Assembly: GCA_934525845.1 (NCBI GenBank)
Contig: CAKSZS010000044.1
Location: forward strand, 1-15,912
Direction: 5' to 3'
DNA length: 15,912 nucleotides
Source of the DNA: an uncultured Faecalibacterium sp.
GTDB lineage: Bacteria > Bacillota > Clostridia > Oscillospirales > Ruminococcaceae
Part shown: positions 7,458 through 14,743 of the stretch, piece after piece
Numbering within the stretch: the stretch's first letter is position 1
How the letters are laid out: each line of letters begins with the position of its first letter
The notes under the pieces: generated by a model
The model's input: the letters and a program-made list of their open reading frames with translations, nothing else
Databases searched by the model: none
Told to the model about the DNA's origin: nothing
Program-made: the position numbers and the translations under genes

Positions 7458-10073
7458 TCAGCCGTTCAGGCTGCCCTTTAAGGTCTTTTTCAGTTCGTAG
7501 AGGAAGTTCAGCGCCTCGATGGGGGTCAAGGTCTCCACATCCACGGCTTCCAGCTTTTCCATCATCTCGCTGGGCACCGCCGGGGAGCTGTACTCCTGCA
7601 GGGCGTCAAAATCCATCTGCTCGATCTTGTTTTTCGGAGCGGTGGCTTCCAGCGTGCGCAGAACCTCGTGGGCACGGCGGGTCACGCTGCCGGGCAGCCC
7701 GGCCAGCTTGGCCACCTCGATGCCATAGCTGTCATCCGCCGGGCCTCGGATGATGCGGCGCAGGAAGGTGATGTCCTCACCGCGCTTTTTCACCGCGATA
7801 TTGTAGTTTTTCACGCCCTCCACGGTTCCTTCCAGTTCGGTCAGCTCGTGGTAGTGGGTGGCAAACAGGGTCTTGCAGCCCAGGCCCTTGGCCGGGTCGG
7901 TGATGTGCTCCACCACGGCCCGGGCGATGCTCATGCCGTCAAAGGTGGACGTGCCGCGGCCGATCTCATCCAGCACCACCAGACTCTTCGGGGTTGCATT
8001 TTTGAGGATCTCTGCCACCTCGGTCATCTCCACCATGAAGGTAGACTGTCCGGCAGACAGGTCATCCGACGCGCCGATACGGGTGAAAATGGCATCCACC
8101 ACACCCACATGACAGCTGGACGCCGGGACAAAGGAACCGATCTGCGCCATCAGGGCGATCAGTGCATTCTGGCGCATATAGGTCGATTTGCCGGCCATAT
8201 TCGGGCCGGTGATGATGAGGCAGCGGTCCGCCCCGCAGTTGAGCTGGGTATCGTTTGGCACGAACAGACTGCCCTTGAGCACCTGCTCCACCACGGGGTG
8301 ACGGCCCTCGGTGATGGTCAGCTCGTCGCTGTCGTCCACCACAGGGCGGCAGTAGTTGTTCTCTGCCGCCACCTGAGCCAGTGCCGTGAGCACATCCAGT
8401 CTGGCGACCGCGTTGGCGGTGCGCTGGATGCGGTCCAGCTGGGCGCTGATGCTTTCCAGCAGTTCGCTGAACAGCCGGTGCTCCAGTGCAATGAGCCGCT
8501 CATGGGCACCCAGGATCTTGCTTTCCAGCTCCTTCAGTTCCTGGGTGATGTAGCGTTCTCCAGAAGTGAGGGTCTGCTTGCGGATGTAAGTCTCCGGCAC
8601 CTGATTTTTATAGGAATTGCTGACCTCGATGTAGTAGCCGAACACATGGTTGTAGCCGATCTTCAGCTTGGGGATGCCGGTCTCCTGCCGCAGACGGGCT
8701 TCCAGCTGTGCCAGAACGCCTTTGGTGTTGTCCCGGATGGAACGCAGTTCATCCACCTCGGCATGATAGCCCTTGGCGATGACGCCGCCGTCCTTGAGGG
8801 TGGACGGTGCTTCCGGATCCACAGCCGCATAAATGCGGGCCTTGATGTCCTCCAGCGGATCGATTTCCTGCGCCAGTTCCGCCAGTTCCGGGCAATTGCA
8901 GGCCAGCGCCTGCTGCTTCAGATCCGGCAGACGGTCACAGGTCTGCGCCAGCGAATAGATCTCCTTGGGCGTGGCGGAACCGTAGACTGTGCGGGTCATC
9001 AGACGCTCGATGTCCGAGATGTAGTGCAGCTGGTCGGTCAGGTCGCCGCGGGCCACGGTCTGGCGCACCAGGCTTTCCACGGCGTTCAGACGGCGGTTGA
9101 TGAGTTCGCTGGAAATGAGCGGCTGTTCGATCCAGCTGCGCAGCATCCGCTTGCCCATGGCGGTGCTGGTCTTGTCCAGCACCCAGAGCAGCGTGCCCCG
9201 CTTTTCGCGGCCCCGCAGAGTCTCGGTCAGTTCCAGATTGGCCCGGGTGACTGGCGACAGCCGCATGAACTGGGCTTCGTTGTAGGTCACCACAGTCTTC
9301 AGGCGCTCCACACCCTTGATCTGGGTGTCGTGGAGGTATTCCAGCAGCGCTGCCATCGCAAACCGCACCAGGCCGTCTGCCGCCATGCCGGTGCTCTGGG
9401 GCCAGCTGCGGCCGAACTGGTTCTCCAGCGCAGACGCCACCAGGCCGGGCGCATAGCGCTCATCCTCCACCAGCTCCACCGAGCAGGTCATATTCTTTTT
9501 GATGTAGGCCGTCACTTCACGGCAGTCCAGCAGGCCGGGGTTCATCAGCACCTCGCTGGGATGGTAGCGGCATAGCTCGGTGATGACCGCCGGGGCGATC
9601 TTGGCCGCGTTCAGCTCAGTGATGTGGGCCGTGCCAGTGGAAACATCCGCAAAGCAGAGACCGGCTTTTTTCCCCTTGAGGTAAATGCTGGCGATGTAGT
9701 TGTTGCGGTCATCCTGCAGCATACTGCTCTCAATGATCGTGCCCGGCGTGACCACCCGGATGATGTCCCGCTTGACCAGGCCCTTGGCCTTGGCAGGATC
9801 CTCCACCTGCTCACAGATGGCCACCTTGTAGCCCTTGGCAATGAGCCGCGCTACATAGCCTTCGTAGCTGTGGAAGGGCACTCCGCACATGGGAGCACGC
9901 TCTTCCAGACCGCACTGCTTGCCGGTCAGGGTCAGATCCAGCTCCCGGGAAGCGGTAAGCGCATCCTCAAAGAACATTTCGTAGAAATCTCCGATGCGGT
10001 AAAACAGGATCTCATCCTTGTGTTGATTTTTGATCTCCAGATATTGCTGCATCATGGGCGACAGCTCTGCCAT
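7458..10073 (-). CDS. mutS: DNA mismatch repair recognition ATPase MutS
   Basis: Recognises base mismatches and small loops and recruits MutL. The product is 871 residues, close to Bacillus MutS. The N-terminal mismatch-reading motif is GDFYEMF (Phe30, Glu32). Walker A is GPNMAGKS (623-630); Walker B is VVLDEIGRGTSTF with Asp702-Glu703; the ATHYHEL signature follows. The C-terminus LTPIEALNFLYELKK fits the usual MutS tail. ATG 10073 is chosen because GAGGGG lies 8 nt before it and MAELSPMMQQY is the conserved opening; the frame is open to 10145 without a better start. It is cotranscribed with mutL, and a strong hairpin lies 69 nt upstream. Confidence 0.98.
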   Translation of the reverse strand: MAELSPMMQQYLEIKNQHKDEILFYRIGDFYEMFFEDALTASRELDLTLTGKQCGLEERAPMCGVPFHSYEGYVARLIAKGYKVAICEQVEDPAKAKGLVKRDIIRVVTPGTIIESSMLQDDRNNYIASIYLKGKKAGLCFADVSTGTAHITELNAAKIAPAVITELCRYHPSEVLMNPGLLDCREVTAYIKKNMTCSVELVEDERYAPGLVASALENQFGRSWPQSTGMAADGLVRFAMAALLEYLHDTQIKGVERLKTVVTYNEAQFMRLSPVTRANLELTETLRGREKRGTLLWVLDKTSTAMGKRMLRSWIEQPLISSELINRRLNAVESLVRQTVARGDLTDQLHYISDIERLMTRTVYGSATPKEIYSLAQTCDRLPDLKQQALACNCPELAELAQEIDPLEDIKARIYAAVDPEAPSTLKDGGVIAKGYHAEVDELRSIRDNTKGVLAQLEARLRQETGIPKLKIGYNHVFGYYIEVSNSYKNQVPETYIRKQTLTSGERYITQELKELESKILGAHERLIALEHRLFSELLESISAQLDRIQRTANAVARLDVLTALAQVAAENNYCRPVVDDSDELTITEGRHPVVEQVLKGSLFVPNDTQLNCGADRCLIITGPNMAGKSTYMRQNALIALMAQIGSFVPASSCHVGVVDAIFTRIGASDDLSAGQSTFMVEMTEVAEILKNATPKSLVVLDEIGRGTSTFDGMSIARAVVEHITDPAKGLGCKTLFATHYHELTELEGTVEGVKNYNIAVKKRGEDITFLRRIIRGPADDSYGIEVAKLAGLPGSVTRRAHEVLRTLEATAPKNKIEQMDFDALQEYSSPAVPSEMMEKLEAVDVETLTPIEALNFLYELKKTLKGSLNG

Positions 10074-10141
10074 GGTTGGTTCCCCTCTTCTTGTCGTGTG
10101 GTCGGTGCATTCCGGTTTGCGGCCGGTAACTGCCGTTGCAA

Positions 10142-10177
10142 ACAAAACGCGGTCTGTTCAGCACAGCCGCGTTTTGT
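10142..10177 (-). terminator. Strong hairpin between ylbF-like gene and mutS (attenuator or partial terminator)
   Basis: Arms ACAAAACGCGG and CCGCGTTTTGT pair perfectly over 11 bp, and the stem continues with CTGT/ACAG past a single unpaired base. On the minus strand it ends TTTTGTTTGC, so the U-run is interrupted. It begins about 10 nt after the ylbF-like stop. The rest of the 114-nt gap shows no clear promoter for mutS, so some readthrough is expected. It could lower mutSL transcription or protect the upstream 3' end. Confidence 0.65.
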
Positions 10178-10187
10178 CTCAATGCGT

Positions 10188-10595
10188 TTAGTGACAGCCG
10201 CCGCAGGTAGAGCAGCTGCCGGTGCAGGAAGCGGAAGGCTCCTCCACAGTCATGGGGTCGCCGCCATTCATCGCGGTGTTGATGATGGCATCAATGTAGT
10301 TGACCAGGTTTTCGCACTCGCGCTTGGCTTCGTTGTAAGCCACCATGCCCTCGTTGCCCATGATCTGGCCGTACAGGCTGTTGACCTTTTCGTTCAGCTC
10401 GGCAATGCGCTCGTCGCTGCGCTCGGTCTTGCCGATCTCGTTGTTCAGATCCATCCGGGCCAGGTTGAACTCGCCGATCAGGTTCTGCAGGGTCTCGTCC
10501 TTGTCGTTGGCCTTGCGGGCAGCGTCCAGGGTGACATAGCGGGGGTCGGTCTGCAGTGCCATGGCGGCACGCTTGAACAGATCAATGCAATCCAT
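10188..10595 (-). CDS. YlbF/YmcA-family protein with a four-Cys C-terminal tail
   Basis: A 135-residue helical protein of the YlbF/YmcA (RicF/RicA) family. In Bacillus these act with YaaT in the Ric complex, which carries iron-sulfur clusters and affects RNase Y-dependent RNA maturation, competence and sporulation. Residues about 1-105 are helical, with the family pattern (LDAARKANDKDETLQNLIGE, then LNEKVNSLYGQIMGNEGM). The tail CTGSCSTCGGCH holds Cys124, 128, 131 and 134, suitable for a metal or Fe-S site. GGAGAA lies 9 nt before ATG 10595. Position directly after miaB and before mutS matches Bacillus ymcB-ymcA-cotE-mutS with cotE missing. Whether it is orthologous to YmcA or YlbF cannot be settled here. 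Confidence 0.88.
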   Translation of the reverse strand: MDCIDLFKRAAMALQTDPRYVTLDAARKANDKDETLQNLIGEFNLARMDLNNEIGKTERSDERIAELNEKVNSLYGQIMGNEGMVAYNEAKRECENLVNYIDAIINTAMNGGDPMTVEEPSASCTGSCSTCGGCH

Positions 10596-10658
10596 AATAA
10601 TAAGTTCTCCTTATCGTTTCATATTTCCTTCCGGGGAATGCCCCGGGAATCGCGTTTT

Positions 10659-12041
10659 TTACTCGGCCAGTTCGCCCAGCAGCACGGTGGCGCGGGCACC
10701 GGTGAGCTTCACCCGTGCGTACTGCCCCAGCAGGGCGGCATCCGCGGCAAACTCCACGGTCAGGTTGTTGTCCAGACGGCCGGAGAGGGTGCCTTCGTTC
10801 CGGCCATAGCCTTCCACCAGCACCCGGACGGTCTGGCCAACCTGCCCCTTGACCAGCGCCATGGCGATCTCGTCCTGCACCTTGAGCAGGCGGGTCATGC
10901 GGTCGGTCTTTTCCTTGCGGGGGGTGGGGTCCGGCATTTCGGCGGCCTTGGTCCCGGTACGTTTGGAGTAGATGAAGGTGAACAGCTGCATATAGCCCAC
11001 CTTCTGCACCAGTTCCAGCGTCTTGACGAAGTCCTCTTCCGTCTCGCCGGGGAAGCCCACGATGATGTCGCTGGAGAAGGTGATGCCGGGCACGGTCTTG
11101 CGGGCGTACTCGATGAGTTCGAGGTACTGCTCCACCGTGTAGTGACGGTTCATCCGCTTCAGCAGTTCATCCGAGCCGCACTGCACCGGCAGATGCAGGT
11201 GCTTGCAGAGCTTGGGCTGGGCGGCAATGGTGTCGATCAGCTTGTGGCTGGCGTCCTTTGGGTGGCTGGTCATGAAGCGGATGTGATAATCGCCGGGCAC
11301 GGTGCACAGCAGGTTGAGCAGGTCCGAAAAGTCGATCTGTTCTTCCAGTCCCTTGCCGTAGCTGTTCACATTCTGACCCAGCAGGGTGATCTCCTTGTAG
11401 CCGGCTTCCACCAGGCCCCGGAACTCGGCGAGGATGTCGCCGGGCTTGCGGCTCTTTTCGCGGCCGCGCACATAGGGCACAATGCAGTAGGTGCAGAAGT
11501 TGTCACAGCCGTACATGATGGGCAGCCAGGCGCGGAACTCGCTCTCGCGCCGGATGGGGATGTTCTCCACGATGACCGGGCGCTGGGCGGGATCCATCAG
11601 CACGCGCTTGTGCTTCTGCAGCTTCTGGGCGATGAGCTGGGGCAGGATGTCGATGCCGTCCACGCCGAAGACCAGATCAACGTAGGGGTAGCTCTGGCGC
11701 AGTTTTTCCACAACGTGCTTCTGGTTGGCCATGCAGCCGCACAGGCCAATGATGAGGCCGCGCTTTTTCTCCTTGAGGCCTTTCAGGGCACCCACATTGC
11801 CGAACACACGCTGCTCGGCGTGCTCGCGCACGGCGCAGGTGTTGAAGAGGATCAGGTCGGCATCCTCGGGCTTGTCGCACAGGCCGTAGCCGATGTCCAT
11901 CAGCACACCCTTGATGCGCTCCCCATCGTTGACGTTCTGCTGGCAGCCGTAGCTGTGCACAAAAGCCAGCGGCGGCGTGTCGTACGCCTGACGCACCAGC
12001 TCAGCCGCCACATTATTATGTTCAAAATTTATGTATTCCAA
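10659..12041 (-). CDS. miaB: tRNA-2-methylthio-N6-dimethylallyladenosine synthase MiaB
   Basis: Radical-SAM methylthiotransferase converting i6A37 to ms2i6A37 in tRNA, using two [4Fe-4S] clusters. The product is 460 residues. The N-terminal MTTase domain has cluster ligands Cys33 (YGCQQN), Cys69 (NTCAVRE) and Cys103 (GCMAN). The radical-SAM motif is Cys179-x3-Cys183-x2-Cys186 in YGCDNFCTYCIVPYVRG, a signature of MiaB rather than MtaB or RimO. QNVNSYGKG, HLPVQCGSDELLKRMNRHY and SDIIVGFPGETEEDF follow. A C-terminal TRAM domain spans about 396-455. It starts at TTG 12041, supported by AAGGA 8 nt upstream; no ATG fits. It is the first gene after its own promoter and supplies the step after MiaA, encoded three genes further along. 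Confidence 0.97.
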   Translation of the reverse strand: MEYINFEHNNVAAELVRQAYDTPPLAFVHSYGCQQNVNDGERIKGVLMDIGYGLCDKPEDADLILFNTCAVREHAEQRVFGNVGALKGLKEKKRGLIIGLCGCMANQKHVVEKLRQSYPYVDLVFGVDGIDILPQLIAQKLQKHKRVLMDPAQRPVIVENIPIRRESEFRAWLPIMYGCDNFCTYCIVPYVRGREKSRKPGDILAEFRGLVEAGYKEITLLGQNVNSYGKGLEEQIDFSDLLNLLCTVPGDYHIRFMTSHPKDASHKLIDTIAAQPKLCKHLHLPVQCGSDELLKRMNRHYTVEQYLELIEYARKTVPGITFSSDIIVGFPGETEEDFVKTLELVQKVGYMQLFTFIYSKRTGTKAAEMPDPTPRKEKTDRMTRLLKVQDEIAMALVKGQVGQTVRVLVEGYGRNEGTLSGRLDNNLTVEFAADAALLGQYARVKLTGARATVLLGELAE

Positions 12042-12125
12042 TCAAACCATCCTTCTCCGCCGGGAGAAGTGTTCCCCTCTTGCGCGGCGAAACTGTATTT
12101 TGCTTTTTTGCGGAAAGCTCTTTTT

Positions 12126-12154
12126 AGTATACACTTTTTCACCGTTCCGGGCAA
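12126..12154 (-). promoter_or_regulatory. Sigma-A-type promoter for miaB-ylbF-mutS-mutL-miaA-hlyD
   Basis: On the minus strand TTGCCC (12154-12149) is followed after 17 nt by TATACT (12131-12126). It lies in the 129-nt gap between the Fur-family gene and miaB, giving a leader of about 75-80 nt. The -35 box is part of an 11-bp direct repeat. The -10 hexamer and spacing match those of the rarA promoter. Confidence 0.65.
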
Positions 12155-12167
12155 GGGTTCCGGGCAA
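12144..12167. repeat. 11-bp direct repeat over the miaB -35 region
   Basis: GTTCCGGGCAA occurs at 12144-12154 and again at 12157-12167, separated by GG (13-bp period). The first copy contains the predicted -35 box. It may be an activator or repressor half-site pair, or just a small duplication. Confidence 0.5.
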
Positions 12168-12170
12168 AGT

Positions 12171-12572
12171 TTATGCGTTGGCTGCGCTGTCTTCGGTATT
12201 TTCCCGGGCACAGCAGGCTTCGCACACGCCGATGAGCACCACGGCGCAGTCCTGTACCACGCCTTTCTGGTTCTTCACCAGCTTCATCACCTGCTTCTCG
12301 TCCACATCGGCGTCGGTCACACTGCCGCAGACGGTGCAGTACAGGTGGCTGTGCCAGGGCAGGGTGTGATCAAAGCGGTCGGCTTTGCCCGGAATAGACA
12401 CCCGGCGTACCCGGCCCGCCTCCACAAGGCTGTTCAGATTGCGGTATACGGTGCCAAGACTCAGGCCGGGGCACTCCTTGGCGGCGCTGTCGTAGATCTC
12501 CTCGGCTGTGGGGTGATCGCAGAGGTTCTGCACGGTCTGCATGACCAGTTCTCGCTGTTTGGAATAACGCAT
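12171..12572 (-). CDS. Fur-family metalloregulator, PerR-like
   Basis: A 133-residue DNA-binding repressor of the Fur superfamily. The winged helix covers about residues 1-70 (HPTAEEIYDSA, then LSLGTVYRNLNSLVEAG as the recognition region). The dimerisation domain has the structural zinc pairs CTVC (79/82) and CEAC (117/120). The regulatory-site candidates His20, Asp68, His74, His76 and Asp87 align with Bacillus PerR His37, Asp85, His91, His93 and Asp104. Asp at the last position, where Fur has Glu, favours a PerR (peroxide/iron) type over Fur, but this was judged by eye. The N-terminus is shorter than in PerR. GGAG lies 7 nt before ATG 12572, only 15 nt after rarA, so the two form an operon. 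A Fur-like box upstream of rarA suggests self-control. Confidence 0.87.
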   Translation of the reverse strand: MRYSKQRELVMQTVQNLCDHPTAEEIYDSAAKECPGLSLGTVYRNLNSLVEAGRVRRVSIPGKADRFDHTLPWHSHLYCTVCGSVTDADVDEKQVMKLVKNQKGVVQDCAVVLIGVCEACCARENTEDSAANA

Positions 12573-12587
12573 ATCGTTCTCCTTCTT

Positions 12588-13862
12588 TTAAACGTTGTCC
12601 GCGCCCTTGATCTTGGCCCAATAGGCGCGGGCCGCCTGTTCGGTCTTGTTGTCGCCGAAGGTGTAATACTTCACATCCTTCAGGGCATCCGGCAGGTACT
12701 GCTGCTGCACCCAGTGGTGCTCATAATCGTGGGCGTACTTGTAATTCTGTCCCTTGACCAGCGCGTCTTCGCCGTCAAAGTGCTTGTTCTGCAGCTGACG
12801 CGGGATGGGGCCGGTGCGTCCGGCCTGCACATCCGCAATGGCCGCGTTGATGGCATCGTGGGCACTGTTGGATTTGGGGCTGGTGGCCACCAGAATGACC
12901 GCATCCGCCAGCGGAAGCCGCGCTTCCGGCAGACCCACCATGTTGGCGGCGTCCACGGCCGCTTTCACAATGGGGATGATCTGCGGGTAGGCCAGACCTA
13001 CGTCCTCGCAGGCGCAGACCATCAGGCGGCGGCAGGCCGAGGGCAGGTCCCCTGCTTCCAGCAGCCGGGCCAGATAGTGCAGAGCGGCGTCCGGATCCGA
13101 TCCGCGCATGGACTTCTGGTAGGCGGATACGATGTCGTAATGGTCATCGCCTTCCCGGTCGTACCGCATGGCCGTGCGGCGGGTGACCTGCTGGATCATC
13201 TCCAGCGTGATCTGTTTTTTTCCGTTCTCGATGGGCGCGGCTGTGACCGCAAAATCCAGACAGCCCAGCGCTTTGCGCAGGTCACCGCCCGCGCTCTCGG
13301 CCAGATAGGCGCAGGCGTCTGCATCCATGCAGACTTCCGCGTCTTCCCCTTCCGAAAGCTTCCGCAGAGCGTTGTGCAGGCCACGTTCCACGTCCGCCGG
13401 GGTCAGGGATTTGAACTCGAATACCGTGCAGCGGGACAGCAGCGCATTATAAATGTAAAAGTATGGGTTTTCGGTGGTGGAAGCGATCAGGGTCACCGAC
13501 CCGTCCTCAATGCACTCCAGCAGGCTCTGCTGCTGCTTTTTGTTCAGGTACTGGATCTCGTCCAGATACAGCAGGATGCCCCCTGCCCCGGCCAGCGTGC
13601 CGATGTCCTTGAGCACCGCCTTGATGTCGCCGGTGCCGCAGGAGGTGCCATTGAGCTTGTGCAGGGTCATGCCGCTGTTCTCCGCAATGATGCGGGCCAC
13701 AGTGGTCTTTCCGGTGCCGGACGGGCCGTAAAAGATCATATTGGGGATGCGTCCGCTTTCAATGGTGCGGCGGAACACCCGCCCCGGAGCCAGCAGGTGC
13801 TGCTGCCCGCAGACATCTGCCAGCGTCTTGGGGCGCAGACGCTGCGCCAGTGGTTCATTCAC
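12588..13862 (-). CDS. rarA: Replication-associated recombination protein RarA (MgsA), AAA+ ATPase
   Basis: Cytoplasmic clamp-loader-like AAA+ ATPase acting at stalled replication forks, related to E. coli RarA and eukaryotic WRNIP1. The product is 424 residues from the GTG at 13862. NEPLAQRLRPKTLADVCGQ is the family opening; Walker A is GPSGTGKTT (46-54); Walker B is LLYLDEIQYL (Asp101-Glu102); sensor 1 is STTENPYF. The C-terminal MgsA region has SMRGSDPDAALHYLARLLEAG, RRLMVCACEDVGLAYP and DYEHHWVQQQYLP. The ATG at 13880 is rejected because the AGGAGG lies inside that extension; it is ideally placed for GTG 13862. It is the first gene of a rarA-perR operon divergent from nth. Confidence 0.96.
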   Translation of the reverse strand: MNEPLAQRLRPKTLADVCGQQHLLAPGRVFRRTIESGRIPNMIFYGPSGTGKTTVARIIAENSGMTLHKLNGTSCGTGDIKAVLKDIGTLAGAGGILLYLDEIQYLNKKQQQSLLECIEDGSVTLIASTTENPYFYIYNALLSRCTVFEFKSLTPADVERGLHNALRKLSEGEDAEVCMDADACAYLAESAGGDLRKALGCLDFAVTAAPIENGKKQITLEMIQQVTRRTAMRYDREGDDHYDIVSAYQKSMRGSDPDAALHYLARLLEAGDLPSACRRLMVCACEDVGLAYPQIIPIVKAAVDAANMVGLPEARLPLADAVILVATSPKSNSAHDAINAAIADVQAGRTGPIPRQLQNKHFDGEDALVKGQNYKYAHDYEHHWVQQQYLPDALKDVKYYTFGDNKTEQAARAYWAKIKGADNV

Positions 13863-13869
13863 AGGGTTT

Positions 13870-13878
13870 CCTCCTCCC
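13870..13878 (-). promoter_or_regulatory. Ribosome binding site deciding the rarA GTG start
   Basis: The minus strand reads GGGAGGAGG here, 7 nt before GTG 13862. The alternative ATG (13880) overlaps this site, so the shorter product is the likely one. A small CGGGC/GCCCG hairpin (13883-13899) sits just upstream in the leader. Confidence 0.75.
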
Positions 13879-13912
13879 ATTCCGGGCTGAAATTGCCCGT
13901 GATTTTGATTTT

Positions 13913-13941
13913 AGTATACCGCATTTCTGTACGCAGGACAA
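13913..13941 (-). promoter_or_regulatory. Sigma-A-type promoter for rarA-perR
   Basis: On the minus strand TTGTCC (13941-13936) is followed after 17 nt by TATACT (13918-13913), giving a leader of about 45 nt. It diverges from the nth promoter, with the two -35 boxes about 42 bp apart. Confidence 0.7.
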
Positions 13942-13950
13942 GTCCTTTTC

Positions 13951-13965
13951 TGAAAATGATTCTCA
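13951..13965. promoter_or_regulatory. Fur/PerR-like 7-1-7 operator
   Basis: TGAAAATGATTCTCA matches the 7-1-7 Fur-family palindrome (TGATAAT-N-ATTATCA) at 12 of 14 fixed positions, and its own halves agree at 6 of 7. It lies between the rarA-perR and nth promoters, 9 bp upstream of the former -35 and 18 bp upstream of the latter. A Fur-family gene is second in the rarA operon. Confidence 0.5.
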
Positions 13966-13983
13966 GATAGCAGGCGGCAGCCG

Positions 13984-14012
13984 TTTACAAAACCTGCAAA
14001 ACATGGTATTAT
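13984..14012 (+). promoter_or_regulatory. Sigma-A-type promoter for nth
   Basis: TTTACA (13984-13989), 17 nt, then TATTAT (14007-14012). The start would fall near 14019, leaving a leader of about 30 nt. Within it CCTTT (14022-14026) can pair with AAAGG (14032-14036), partly covering the AAAGGAGGGG ribosome binding site. Confidence 0.72.
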
Positions 14013-14047
14013 CAGGATAACCCTTTTGTCGAAAGGAGGGGAACGAT

Positions 14048-14731
14048 ATGCCTGCCCGAAAAAAGGAACCGGAAGACCTTTCCGCCAAGAAAACGCTGGC
14101 GCTGGAAGTGATCGACCGGCTGAAAAAAGAATACCCGGATGCGGGCTGCACGCTGGATTACGACCACGCATGGCAGCTGCTGGTCAGCGTCCGGCTGGCA
14201 GCGCAGTGCACCGATGCCCGGGTGAACATCGTGGTGGAAGACCTGTTTGCCAAATACCCGAATGTGGCAGCGCTGGCTGCGGCGGAACCGGAGGACATTG
14301 AAGCCATCGTCAAGCCCTGCGGCCTGGGGCACTCCAAGGCCCGGGACATCTCCGCCTGTATGCGGATGCTGCGGGACAAGTACGACTGCCAGGTGCCCAC
14401 CACCTTTGAGGAACTTCTGGCTCTGCCCGGGGTGGGGCGCAAAAGCGCCAATCTCATCATGGGCGATGTGTTCGGCAAACCTGCCATCGTAACAGACACC
14501 CACTGCATCCGTCTGTGCAACAAAATTGGCCTGGTGGACGGCATCAAGGAACCGCAGAAGGTAGAAATGGCCCTGTGGAAGATCATTCCGCCCGAAGAGG
14601 GCAGCGACCTGTGCCACCGCTTTGTGATGCATGGCCGTGCCGTGTGCAATGCCCGCAAGCCGGAATGCGAAAAATGCTGTCTGGCGGACATCTGCCGTTT
14701 TGCAAACGAAACCGCTCCGGCGGAACAATAA
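14048..14731 (+). CDS. nth: Endonuclease III (DNA glycosylase/AP lyase)
   Basis: Base-excision repair enzyme that removes oxidised pyrimidines and cuts the abasic site. The product is 227 residues; the E. coli enzyme is slightly shorter. The helix-hairpin-helix LPGVGRKSANLI contains catalytic Lys132, and TDTH contains catalytic Asp150, equivalent to E. coli Lys120 and Asp138. The C-terminal cluster loop Cys200-x6-Cys207-x2-Cys210-x5-Cys216 fits the [4Fe-4S] pattern exactly. LLVSVRLAAQCTD is the N-terminal family motif, with Cys-Thr-Asp where Ala-Thr-Asp is common. AAAGGAGGGG lies 6-7 nt before ATG 14048. It is divergent from rarA and followed after 12 nt by a small membrane protein. Confidence 0.97.
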   Translation: MPARKKEPEDLSAKKTLALEVIDRLKKEYPDAGCTLDYDHAWQLLVSVRLAAQCTDARVNIVVEDLFAKYPNVAALAAAEPEDIEAIVKPCGLGHSKARDISACMRMLRDKYDCQVPTTFEELLALPGVGRKSANLIMGDVFGKPAIVTDTHCIRLCNKIGLVDGIKEPQKVEMALWKIIPPEEGSDLCHRFVMHGRAVCNARKPECEKCCLADICRFANETAPAEQ

Positions 14732-14743
14732 GGAGACGTTTTT

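Noticed and set aside
6045..7481. Plus-strand open frame antisense to mutL
   Set aside because: It mirrors an unambiguous mutL and gives no domain.
13880..13882. ATG start for rarA six codons upstream of the GTG
   Set aside because: The strong AGGAGG lies within that extension and is ideally spaced for the GTG.
9624..13970. A very long open frame on the plus strand (over 1400 codons) antisense to mutS, ylbF-like, miaB, perR and rarA
   Set aside because: It lies opposite well-supported genes, has no ribosome binding site or recognisable domain, and crosses intergenic promoters. Such frames arise from codon bias in GC-rich coding DNA.
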